From contig NC_085140.1 of the NCBI RefSeq assembly GCF_024139115.2, forward strand, positions 48,659,995-48,723,994: DNA of 64,000 nucleotides, given 5' to 3'. The stretch comes from Armigeres subalbatus. Its lineage: Eukaryota > Arthropoda > Insecta > Diptera > Culicidae. The notes beneath the pieces are model-generated. The model was not told where the DNA came from and ran no database searches. It worked only from the letters and a program-made list of their open reading frames with translations. A program made the position numbers and the translations under genes. Shown here piece after piece: positions 55,300 through 64,000 of the stretch (its first letter is position 1; the number at the start of each line of letters is the position of its first letter).

Positions 55300-56440
55300 G
55301 CACATGGACATGGCTGCTCACTTAAAAGCAAAACTATTGAGCTGGTTGGTTTCCTCGAAGTGAGAGAGAGATCGTGGTTTTCATCACGGAAACACACCAG
55401 AAGCTCGAGGTGAGCGTATATATTTCGGACTTCTGTGTGGTGAGACTTGATCGGCCAAAGTCCAGGAGAGGAGGTGTGGCCATCGCGCTGAGAAGCAACA
55501 TCAATTGTCGTCTGGCTCAAGTTCATCGAGGTCGTTGTGGTAGAAGTTACTACTTCCGCCGGCGTCATCACCCTCATCGTGGCATACGGCCCAACGCAAG
55601 CCAAGGAGATCGATGGGACATCGGCAGCCTTCCACAGAGACATCGTCAAACTAACCAAGGGCAATACATCATCGCCAGCAATCTGAATGCAAGATATTAA
55701 GCCTGGGGAAACTCAAGGAGCAATCGGAACGGCATGATCTGGAGTAGCGATCTAGAAGATCCTGAACACCATCCTGAACCCGGACTCACCCACCTGTTTG
55801 AGCAGATCCGGGGTACATTCTGTACGATCTGTTCATCACGAACATGGATAACCTATCAGGAGCTGAGCTCTAATCACTATACGGTGGTGGCCGAAATCGG
55901 CTCTTCGATCAACCGACACCAACTCTCCAGAAGGAACTATCATCGAGTGAATTGGCAGCGGTTTTCAGCAGTGCGTCGACAACACCATCGATTACGAGGT
56001 GGGTCCGGAGACGCCGGAAAGTATCGAACGCCAGCTGTGCGCCACCGGAGAGGCAATCTCGGTGACCAGAGAGCAGCATGTCCCAACGGCTCGTAAGGTA
56101 AGTGACACCCTAACCATCGACACTCTCACCAAAGATCTGATTCGTCTTCGCAACGTGGTTCGCAGACAGTATCAGAGTACTGAGCTGCCTGCACTCAAAA
56201 CCCGTAACAATCGCATTACCAAAATCACCAAAGCCAGAATGGTGGACCCTAGAAATAAAATTGTTCCAATAAGATCCGCGCTCTCCCAAATTGCGTTAAG
56301 CCATTTTGGAAGTTGACAAAAATGAAAACAAAGCCGCGACCCATTTCATTGATCACGCTAGACAATAATGGCTCCAAATCTCCACGCGCTGTCCATACCA
56401 GAATGCTGATGTGCCAATGCATGGTACGTTGTTCCACAAG
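55300..56440 (+). pseudogene. Jockey ORF2 endonuclease part, frameshifted
   Basis: Readable stretches in alternating frames: LKSKTIELVGFLEV, FITETHQKLEVSVYISDF, RLDRPKSRRGGVAIALRSN, VAYGPTQAKEIDGTSAAF, IIASNLNARYQAWGNSRSN (normally GDLNAKH), TWITYQELSSNHYTVVAEI (SDHYP box changed to SNHYT), KDLIRLRNVVRRQYQSTELP and KARMVDPRNK. Order and motifs are those of the APE domain and linker of Jockey elements. RT is absent. Confidence 0.8.
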
Positions 56441-56453
56441 AGCTGCCTGCTAA

Positions 56454-56775
56454 CCCGAGCAGGAGAAATTGGCTCAATAATACTTTATTCTGTTATTGAT
56501 ACCGTACTCTGTTATGAACTAGGCCTGCATAAGAGGTAAAATACCAAAGAAATAATACCAAAAACTAATATGTACTACACTTAAGCCATAACAAACTCAG
56601 TTAATAAATTGAATTTCAATACCAAATGCATAACCAATTATTATTCGTTTGGTATTGAAATACCTAAGCATGGTATGCCTCAAGTATTCTGCATATAAGT
56701 TTTTGGTATTTTACCTCTTATGCAAGGCTAAATCATACCAATTTCTGTAATCGAGGTCGTCGCTCCTGCTCGGGA
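56454..56775. mobile_element. 322-bp foldback MITE, TIR CCCGAGCAGGAG
   Basis: CCCGAGCAGGAG at 56454-56465 and CTCCTGCTCGGG at 56764-56775 are perfect. AA flanks both sides (2-bp duplication). The inner arms are also inverted: GCATAAGAGGTAAAATACCA on the left and TGGTATTTTACCTCTTATGC on the right. It truncates the Jockey LINE. Confidence 0.85.
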
Positions 56776-58109
56776 AAAGGCGTTTTGCCTCATGAGTTTT
56801 CCTTCAACGAAATATCACCACTTTTTAGAAATGTGATATTATCAATGTGATTGAGATTTTTTCTACTTTTTATATGGCATCAGCTAGCTATATTGTTTAA
56901 CTGTTGCGTGAGGTAGAAACACCCATGAAAATCGTTATAGCTAAGGCATAAAAGCAGTCTATGCTTAGCTAGGGCATATTGCCCCTCATTCCCCTATGGC
57001 ATAATGGCCTGATGTACAAACTTTCCAGCTCGTAAAGATTATCAAAAACTATCTGTCGGAAAGGGCATTCCGTTTCACTCTGGTCAAAACGTCCCAGTGT
57101 AGGCAGGATGATATGCCCTTACCAACAAGACACAAGCGCGGCGAGCTTGCAAGAAAATCCAACATACGCTGTTCCTTAATTGCGTAACTTTCATAAATCT
57201 ATCTCAATCCTTTGTATTGTAACTTTCATTTGATTATTCTAAACATAAATAATTTGCACAATGTTGAAGCCCTCCTCTTCACTTATTTATTCATCACTGT
57301 TTTATCCTTGAGACTGTATCCTATCAAATCAATTCATCATGAATAAGAAATGCTTACTAGAATTCAACTAATACCACCACACCCTCCAATCATGTCTAGA
57401 AATATTGAATCAAAATCAAAAGTGCTATCAGAAATCATCATCGCCTTCTTTCGTTCGTGTCTCGCAATCCATTGATTTTTCCTCAAGTCGATAAGCACCA
57501 ACAGGACATTCCAACTATAGAAATAGTGCCTTTGTCGGTCATCGCCTAGCTGACTATCGCCTGGCTGACGGACAACCATTGCGTGCAGCGCTAAATATAT
57601 GTAGGAGAAAATGTGTATAGAAACCGCGATACCCCGTATCCACGAATAATTACACTCTTGTATGGGGCACACTGCGGAGAAACGGCTTTGAACAAGGATG
57701 AGGAGACCTCTATACCACCACCGGAATGACGTCTCGTTAATGGCGATGGACATGCAACCTGGAACGTTGGCTCTGGCGGTTGTTCATGAAAAAAAGAAAG
57801 ACGTCGATATAGAGCTATAAGGCTATGGCACTGGCGTCATGAAATTGTTGGAATTTAGATTACGGGCACCTCTCGCAATGCATAGCCAATTGGGTTGGCC
57901 TCCGACTTACTGACGACTTTCATTGTTGAACGTCGGTGGCAGAAGTAGAACCTCAAATAGCTAGTGCTGATGAGTGAGAAATCAATAAAAAAAACCAAGT
58001 TCCAAGTCAGCTAAATTGTTTCACCCTTTGTGTCGTTTAGAAATTTGAGAACGTTGATGGCGTAAGAGGCTTTGAATATTGGAATAAGGACGATGGTACA
58101 GTTACAGGT
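56776..58109. other. unassigned; one 129-codon minus ORF without domains
   Basis: The minus frame 57753-57364 (MSIAINETSFRWWYRGL) is the longest ORF here; I see no family resemblance and no supporting signals. The rest is AT-rich. Confidence 0.3.
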
Positions 58110-58205
58110 TCTTCTTCTTCCTATTAGCATGGAATCAAACCAGCCACCCTCAGCATGGTCTTGCTTTATAGCGCGCATCTTACCGCTAGGCTAAGGAGAG
58201 CCCCG
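58110..58205 (-). mobile_element. internally deleted Feilai-like SINE
   Basis: On the minus strand it has GGGGCTCTCCTTAGCCTAGC with box A intact, GCAAGACCATGCTGAGGGTG, and box B GGTTTGATTCC, then jumps straight to ATGCTAATAGGAAGAAGAAG, the 3' tail. About 180 bp of body are missing compared with 17066-17342. Confidence 0.8.
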
Positions 58206-59740
58206 ATAATTAAGGGCTAATTTTCAGCAAATCTCATAAATAAACATAATTCTCATATATTTGGAAATCATCGGAGCGAAACTTTGGCAGGATTTGTTGT
58301 ATACTTTGGAGAAAACAAATAATGTTCATTTGTACACAATCATTCAATAAATATGTATACAACAGCACTAGGGAAAATTTCTTCACCTCTTCTTGAATCT
58401 TAAGTAATGCGTACCCATCGGCTTGAAAATCCACTTCTCAGCGGAGATGAAGAAATTTGTCTTGGAACCATCGTCCTCTCCTTATTTCCGGTTATACAGA
58501 CAAAAGTCAACGTCGTCATTTTCTCTTAAAATGAAAATAAATGATCATTATGTACTGATTTTTGTTAATGTTACTCGATAATTTTGATGTGTTCGATCGT
58601 ATGCCTGCCTGTTAACAAATTACACAATGCTTGTTAAATTCACTGAGATTAGACTTGGTCTCAGAGAAGTAATGTCCTCATTGGAAACCATGAATGATAT
58701 ATTGCATTACTGTTTGATAGTATTCGAGGCACCCTGGATCAATTATGACTTCGATATTTGGTATCAAAAAGCTTCACTACTACCATATATTTTTATTACT
58801 AGTTGGTCTCAAATCTAAGATGTGCTATGCAAACATAGATATAGTTGACTCTGTACATCTCGATGTTCTATATGTCGATGGTTTTCTCAGTGCTTTCAAT
58901 CCACGATCCACATACAATTTTTGCTTTCTACATCCCGACAACCTCCCTATATCGATATTTCGCAATCTCGGTATGTTTTGATCATATTTTGTTCAGGATT
59001 CACTCTCCCTATGTCGATATGTTGTTCAAAACACATCATAAACAAGAAATGCCAAGAGAAATTATTTTTTTGTTGTTTTTCATAGCAACAAACTTTTTTG
59101 ATTCAGTGTCCATTTCGGCATTGCGCGGCCGGTAATAAAGTTAGTCAGTTCAGTGCATGCTTTCTTCTATTTCGGACAGCGGTGATTTTCCAGTAAGCAA
59201 ACCGATCGGCCGGTCGTCGAAATTTAGTTTTGTTTTGTGCGGAAAGCAAAATAATCGGCTGGTCACCGAATTTTTGTTCTGCATTGTGCGGGTGAGTAAG
59301 TTAATCAGAAAGTAAAAATTTAGTTCGCATCCAATTGTGTAGTGCGGTCGATAATTAAAATAATTAGCGTTCGTTCTATTTTTTTAAATCAAACTACACG
59401 CTCTACACGGCAGACCGTTTACCAAAACGAACCCTGCCACACTCCTTATCCCATATATCCAACATCCCAGTGATTTCTCGTGGAAGTGCAGATGACTCGT
59501 CGGCTTCTATCAAAGCGAGTATCACGTCAACAATTTCCTACCTATTCCTCAATTGACCTGCATTCGGACACGGCCTGCGCTGGTATTGCTTATTTTTGAA
59601 TCACCAGTTCTTACACATTGAAGATGATGTTAGTCCCAAACAAGGATGTTATCGATCATTTAGTAATCTGCGTTCGATCATTTAGTAGTTTGTCAATAAC
59701 TCATTCCACCGGCCTAATTTCAAAATGTGTTGTATGGTGG
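58206..59740. other. unassigned AT-rich DNA
   Basis: 58740-59040 has irregular CGATAT/TCGATGT words. 59110-59380 has repeated TTTTGTGCGG-like words that could be part of a retroelement 5'UTR. No gene supported. Confidence 0.35.
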
Positions 59741-59972
59741 ACTTTTAGTGCGAAGGTTTTTCTACAACTCTCCTTAACAGGTCGATGTTCGAATTCCACT
59801 ATTAAAGGAGTTACGGTGCTAGTTTCTATACTTATACTTAGTGATAACAAAATATGCAATCATTTAGTCTAAGTTACTGCTACTAGCGCTATAGCTCCGT
59901 TATTAGTGAAATTCAAACAACGAACTGTTAGGAAGAGTTGTAGAAAAACCTTTGCACTAGATGTGCAACGGA
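59741..59972. repeat. imperfect ~95-bp inverted repeat
   Basis: Left arm AAGGTTTTTCTACAACTCTC (about 59752-59771) and right arm GAGTTGTAGAAAAACCTTT (about 59937-59955), with further matches (TTCGAATTCCACTA vs TAGTGAAATTCAAAC). Loop ~45 bp. A decayed foldback element. Confidence 0.65.
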
Positions 59973-60023
59973 ATCCAGACGAGCATTCGAGATGCCGTGG
60001 CTGGCTAGCCTATCAGTCCTCAT

Positions 60024-60221
60024 AAAAGATATTTTAGTTACCAGATAAAGATTGTCGCTGTCGTCGCTGTCCGGAACATCTTTTGCTGGCGAGGATAGGG
60101 GAGCTAAATGTCAAAGAAGGAAAATCCATACGATTTGACAGCTTGGTACCCAACATGTTCCGGATACCAGAACAAAGGGAACCGAAGCGACAATCTTTAT
60201 CTAGTAACTAAAATATCTTTT
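60024..60221. mobile_element. 198-bp MITE with perfect 8-bp target duplication
   Basis: The ends AAAAGATATTTTAGTTACCA and the inverse match over ~35 bp (to AGATTGTCGCT). GTCCTCAT is present at 60016-60023 and 60222-60229. An 8-bp duplication fits hAT-type transposition. No coding capacity. Confidence 0.92.
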
Positions 60222-60505
60222 GTCCTCATCTGCTTGCTCTCCACTGTGGAGAAATGTAACACCAGATGTAGATACCAACTTAGGCCTCCCTGGCACCCTA
60301 ACCCGGTTATTAGTCCCACCCACGGAGCTGTGCGGGCATCCCTGGTCGAAAGTCCTCTGCTTCTCAACCATAATTTCAACAGCGTCAGCTGGGCCAGCTT
60401 CATCTCCGATTTCGCTAACATCATTTCTTCATGATGACACCAACCAACCAACTCCTTTGTAGCAGGAATTCGAAAACAATCTTTCAAACAAACTTTCTGC
60501 GATTT

Positions 60506-60698
60506 TTTTGATTGCGATCTAAATATTGTCATGGCTGTCGTCGCTGCCCGGAACATCTTTTGCTACGAGAATAGGGTTCTAAATGCCAATGAAGGAAAAA
60601 TACATACGATTTGACAGTTCGGTACCACACATGTTTCGGACAGCAGAACAAAGGGAACCGAAGCGACAATCTTTATCTGGTAACTAAAATATCTTTTG
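60506..60698. mobile_element. second, 5'-eroded copy of the same MITE
   Basis: GTCGTCGCTGCCCGGAACAT, ATACGATTTGACAGTTCGGT, GGGAACCGAAGCGACAATCT and AACTAAAATATCTTTT follow the order of the 60024 copy. The left end has decayed. Confidence 0.85.
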
Positions 60699-60702
60699 TT
60701 TG

Positions 60703-60906
60703 ATGGGTCGGCGTTATGCGCTAATTTTGGTTTTCTTGCTCGCTGCAGCGATTCATTTGAGTAGAACAACGCATTTCAACCATTGGATTCCTGGATATTC
60801 GTGCATACATAGTTGGCCACCTGGCCAAAGTTTGTCAAAGGAGCTTCCCCACCGTGGAAGACGACTACCCTCCATCGTGATTGATATCTCGCGCTTAGTT
60901 TCATAG
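60703..60906 (+). CDS. small ORF with signal-peptide-like start, tail inside a MITE
   Basis: MGRRYALILVFLLAAAIHLS is a typical secretion signal (positive n-region, Leu/Ala core, possible cleavage after residues 18-20). The following ~40 residues include HFNHWIPGYSCIHSWPPGQS. The last eight residues and the stop (60904-60906) come from the MITE at 60884, so the original 3' part is lost or lay in another exon. Start ATG 60703-60705; an upstream TTG at 60700 is not needed. Could be a first exon of a secreted peptide gene or chance. Confidence 0.3.
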   Translation: MGRRYALILVFLLAAAIHLSRTTHFNHWIPGYSCIHSWPPGQSLSKELPHRGRRLPSIVIDISRLVS

Positions 60907-61111
60907 GGGCGTAACTGTATTGATCGATTTCTCTTAATCATTGTTTCTAAAGCTACAACCGTGATTTTTGATTCTGATGCAAGATACAATCATCCTTTAT
61001 CTCACCAAACCATTAAATCATCGACAAACTAGCGCAATAATGAGAAGGAAACATCGACGAAGAGAAATCGATCTATACAGTTACGTCCCTATGAAACTAA
61101 GCGCGAGATAT
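60884..61111. mobile_element. 228-bp MITE, ~50-bp TIRs, intact copy
   Basis: The left arm ATATCTCGCGCTTAGTTTCA and right arm TGAAACTAAGCGCGAGATAT are inverted over ~50 bp, continuing TAGGGGCGTAACTGTATTGA on the left. The same family is split by a LINE at 17689-19369. Confidence 0.9.
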
Positions 61112-61155
61112 GTTTTCCAGCTTTTACTTTCCAACCAAATATTTTTTAAAGCTAT

Positions 61156-61524
61156 GTTCTTCAAGAGGTTCTAAAATAAACATAAAAATTATGTGGAAGT
61201 GAACAATTTTTCCCGATTTACAAAGATGTTCCCACTTTTGCCCTACTTTCCCTTACTTACAGGAGTATGTATTTTTGTGGTTGTATGTAGTGCTCTACAT
61301 TTAGTTGTCGTGGTTTTGTGATGGCGTTCGCTTTTGTTACACGTGAAATATCGTTATTCGTTGTTTAAATTTTTGTTTAACCATAATTTATACTATGTTT
61401 TTCTACAGTGTACTCACTTTATGCGTAGTGGTTATTGCGTACGGCACTGTATTTAGTTTTTATAGGAAAAATTGTTCACTTCCACATAATTTTTATGTTA
61501 ATTTTAGAACCACTTGAAGAGGGT
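61156..61524. repeat. 59-bp inverted repeats flanking ~250 bp
   Basis: Left arm TTCTTCAAGAGGTTCTAAAA to GTGAACAATTTTTCC; right arm GGAAAAATTGTTCACTTCCA to CCACTTGAAGAGG. Just inside and beyond the right arm is TTGAAGAGGGT, an ACC stem partner, and GAAACGT (61514-61545), a weaker version of the hammerhead-like motif at 27053. Possibly a Penelope-like terminal structure. Confidence 0.55.
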
Positions 61525-61621
61525 CAATAAATTAACCGAAACGTGGGATGTAGGAGCAACAAAGTATTTGCTACTTATTAAGACTGCTATCGCCGAAAAA
61601 AATCAATCTTAGTTGTATACG

Positions 61622-62285
61622 TAGCAAGGAAAAATGAAGAAGGGCGAAAAAAGAAAGAAAGATGAAAGAAGAAATTAGAAGGAAGAAGGAAGATGAAAGA
61701 AGGAAGAAGAAACTAGGAAGAATGAAGAAGGAAGAAAGAAGAAGGAAAAAGCAAGAAGAAAGAAGGATGATTGAAGAAGGAAATAGGAACAAGAAAATAG
61801 GAAGAAGGAAGAAGGAAAATGGAAGGAAGAGCAAGACGGATGAAGGAAGAGGAAAGAAGAAGAAGAAGAAGACGGAAGAATGAAGAAGGAAGAAAGTAGA
61901 TGATAGAAAGAACAAATAAGAAGGAAGAATACATAAAGTAGAAGAAAGAAGGATGAAGGCAAAAGGCAAAATAAAGATGAAAGAAGAAAGGAGAAAGATG
62001 AATGAAGGAAAAGAAAAATGCAAAAGAAAGACGCAAGAAAGAAAAATGAAGAAGAAGGAAGGAAGAAGAAAAATGAATTAAGGACAAGGAAGAAGACAGA
62101 ACGAAAAAGGAAGCCAGAAGTGGAAAGAAGAAGGAAGAAGGGAATAGGCAAAAGATGGAAGACGTAAGAATGAGGAATAAAGAATGATAAAGGAAAAAGG
62201 ATGGAAGAAGAAGAAAGCAGAAACAAAGGAAGAAAGAAGAAAGAAGAAAGAAAAAACAGAAGAAAGAAGAAGGATGCGATGAGGA
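61622..62285 (+). repeat. ~660-bp polypurine tract
   Basis: Nearly uninterrupted A/G with GAAGAAGGAAGAAAGAAG-type words and rare pyrimidines. The Phe/Ser/Leu-rich minus-strand ORFs and the Lys/Glu/Arg-rich plus ORF are artefacts of composition. Confidence 0.95.
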
Positions 62286-62299
62286 CTAATTTCTGCCAT

Positions 62300-62404
62300 T
62301 TCAATTCTCTTTCCTAATATCTCTCATCTCATATCTCACATCCCACATTTCTCGCTTCTCATTTCTCATTTTTCACTTCTCACCCATAAATTCTCACTTC
62401 TGTT
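62300..62404. repeat. CTCATTTCTCACTT simple repeat
   Basis: Pyrimidine-rich 9-14-bp words; recurs at 62905-63110 on the other side of a MITE. Confidence 0.75.
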
Positions 62405-62873
62405 TGCCTTTCTCGTACAACAAAGTTGTACCAGAAGGCTATAGTTTCACTCCAAAAGCCAAATTTTGATAGGAGGCTCGGAGACCCATAGTGTTATATA
62501 CCAATCGACTCAGCTCGAAAAACTGAGCAAATGTCGGTCTGTGCGTGTGTGTGTGTGTGTATGTGTGTAGCACCGGGATTTTTTTTTGTTAAACACGTTT
62601 CATATAGAAGGACTTGATCGATTCGAGTGCAACTAGTTGCACTAGTTGGACACTATTGTTTTTGTTTGCTAATAACTCATGCGGTTTGTATAATATTTCT
62701 ATTTTTCTTTTAACAAACACGCTGTTTACATGCACACAATCATTAATCCATTTAGCCGTGACGCAATCCATTACTCTCATAGTTGAGTAACTCTTAAACA
62801 GCGTGATATAATCGCATCGAAGCTTTAAACCGCCATACTAATTCTAATTCAACACATTGAATCGAGAAAGGCA
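62405..62873. mobile_element. 469-bp element with TGCCTTTCTCG inverted ends
   Basis: TGCCTTTCTCG at 62405-62415 and CGAGAAAGGCA at 62863-62873. Contains GTACAACAAAGTTGTACCAG, GGCTCGGAGACCCATAGTG and a (GT)n run at 62541-62568. I recall this as a very common Aedes repeat. It sits between two blocks of the CTCATTTC repeat, consistent with insertion into it. Confidence 0.75.
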
Positions 62874-62904
62874 TAATCACCACTGGGGGATAAATTTGGG
62901 TTTT

Positions 62905-63110
62905 TCCTCTCTTCTCACTATTTATTTTCCATTTCTCACAGCTCATTTCTCCTTTCTCATTTCTAACTTCTGACTTTTTATTTCTCACTACTCAATTGTC
63001 ACTTCCGACTTCTCATTTCTGTGAATCGAGAAGTGAGAAATGTCTTATTCATCACTGCTCAATTCACATTTCGCAATTCTCACTAATTACTATTCACTTA
63101 TCACTTTAGG
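62905..63110. repeat. CTCATTTCTCACTT simple repeat, second block
   Basis: Same words as 62300-62404, with a short inverted patch (AGAAGTGAGAAATG) near 63031-63044. Confidence 0.7.
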
Positions 63111-63547
63111 GTTTTTTCAATTCTTCTATCAAACGTTCGGCCAAATTGCTTTCGGCTAAACATCATTCGGCATGGCCTGACACCGACGACATAAAACTAG
63201 GATTAAAATTATGAAGGTTTTTTGAAAAAACATGAATTTTTATATTAACAAAGTGTTTAGCCCGTAGCAGAGCTTCAAATATTCATCTTCATGAAGCAAC
63301 TTCGGTCCGAATTTTGACAATCATCGCATAAATATTCAAAACATAGAATGACATAGTCAGACGACTACTCCACCAACTCATTCATTCGACTGTCACTGAG
63401 TGTGCTGACTATGTGCAGAAAAAACATAATTAGCATTGTTTATAGTCATGTTTACCGGTGAAAGTGCCTCGCGGATGAAAATTGCATTCAGTTCTATGTG
63501 ATAAATTACTTTACTCATTTGAAACGTGTTCAGATTTCAAATAATTT
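63111..63547. other. unassigned AT-rich DNA
   Basis: A short CGGCTAAACATCATTCGGCA patch near 63151-63170; otherwise nothing recognised. Confidence 0.35.
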
Positions 63548-63549
63548 CT

Positions 63550-63669
63550 AGACCAACATTTGAAAAGGGCGTAAAAGCCAAAATTTATTCCTTTTGATTC
63601 TTCGTCCACATATTTAACTATATATGTAGACAATGTGGATGTTACGTCCTTTTCAAATGTTGGTCTAGA
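63550..63669. mobile_element. ~120-bp MITE with ~26-bp inverted ends
   Basis: TCTAGACCAACATTTGAAAA on the left and TTTTCAAATGTTGGTCTAGA on the right, extending to GGGCGTAA and TTACGTCC. ATTT is present on both sides, a possible 4-bp duplication. Confidence 0.85.
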
Positions 63670-64000
63670 TTTATCAATTTGTATAAAATGTGCATAAATA
63701 ATATTATTAAATTTATTAAATATTCAATGACTAATATTCAACCGAATATTGACAGCCCATTGCCGACTATGAATGTGTCTGAAAGTGAAGAAAGGTGGAC
63801 TTCACCAAAAAATTTCGATTATTTTACACTGTGGCACGTAGGCACTGTTTGTCATGAGGACAAATAATTCCCATGTTTATCTGAACATCAGACTGATTAG
63901 AAATCGATATGGATATCAGGCAGACAGAGAGCCAAATATTTTGCTTTATGACAAACAGTCTACTGATAGCTTTAGTGTCCCTAAGGCGAATAAGACAAAG
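63670..64000. other. unassigned AT-rich DNA
   Basis: One 62-codon ORF (63679-63867) without domain or codon bias. Nothing else seen. Confidence 0.35.

Larger units (their letters stand above)
50291..56453 (+). mobile_element. Jockey-clade LINE broken by nested DNA elements
   Basis: 5'UTR-like sequence from ~50291, with a repeated phrase ending AACACTCCACTRRCATGCCTCG at 50334-50355 and 50682-50703. ORF1 begins near 50810 (KRTARDDEEEVSNAANKLLS). It is cut at 50999 by a 3.1-kb element and a MITE, and resumes at 54547. ORF2 endonuclease follows from ~55320 to 56440, with no RT. The right side is cut by a MITE at 56454. If the inserts are removed, a middle piece of ORF1 is still missing, so a deletion also occurred. 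Confidence 0.85.

Noticed and set aside
57364..57753. 129-codon minus-strand gene
   Set aside because: No domain, codon bias or signals; a chance ORF cannot be excluded, so it is only mentioned.
61571..62304. Phe/Ser/Leu-rich membrane-like ORFs on the minus strand and a Lys/Glu/Arg-rich ORF on the plus strand
   Set aside because: Product of the polypurine tract composition, not genes.

Overview
The window looks like intergenic or intronic DNA from an Aedes-type mosquito. It is AT-rich and has a eukaryotic tRNA-Val gene with internal promoter boxes. It carries a tRNA-derived SINE that I recognise as Feilai-like, several clades of APE-type non-LTR retrotransposon, and many short inverted-repeat elements (MITEs). 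Only a small part is convincingly host gene: a 3'-terminal coding exon at the left edge (2-718, +), the tRNA-Val(AAC) gene (37360-37432, +), and a decayed fragment of a USP32-type deubiquitinase gene (12193-13242, -).

Layout. 0-6 kb: terminal exon, a 5'-truncated Jockey/CR1-type LINE (2138-3453), and a degenerate ~155-bp repeat that changes orientation (3596-4498). 6-9.5 kb: a tRNA-like foldback (6250-6452) and a hAT-like terminus. 9.5-15.2 kb: two related terminal fragments bracket an RTE-like LINE (-), ~145-bp satellite monomers, the USP32 fragment and a divergent acidic ORF. 15-19.7 kb: mostly unassigned DNA, then a Feilai SINE, Penelope-like terminal pieces, and a nested stack (MITE, LINE with a 9-bp target duplication, second MITE). 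21-29 kb: four broken copies or pieces of related APE/RT LINEs; one carries a ~140-bp insertion with a hammerhead-like motif. 29.7-33 kb: a LOA/I-group LINE on the minus strand with 5'UTR, ORF1 and the endonuclease part of ORF2. 33.4-37.9 kb: unassigned, except for the tRNA.

37.9-48.1 kb is the most unusual part. Two ~1.0-kb direct repeats, about 98-99% identical by eye, flank an internal region with no recognisable gag or pol. It holds an intact 272-codon orphan ORF (39420-40238, +), and converging on it a minus-strand spliced unit with three short canonical introns, an 80-codon spliced reading frame and hairpin-rich exons. A second element bounded by TACACAGCAAAAAA inverted ends (41236-46674) seems to be inserted into this internal region; it carries exon-like segments and a ~1.1-kb, 24-bp minisatellite.

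50-56.8 kb: a Jockey-type LINE broken by nested DNA elements. 57-64 kb: MITEs, inverted repeats, a ~660-bp polypurine tract and simple repeats. The genes do not form a pathway. The window is best read as layered transposable elements, with one candidate novel composite element at 37.9-48.1 kb. All homology calls are from memory and reading by eye; no searches were run.
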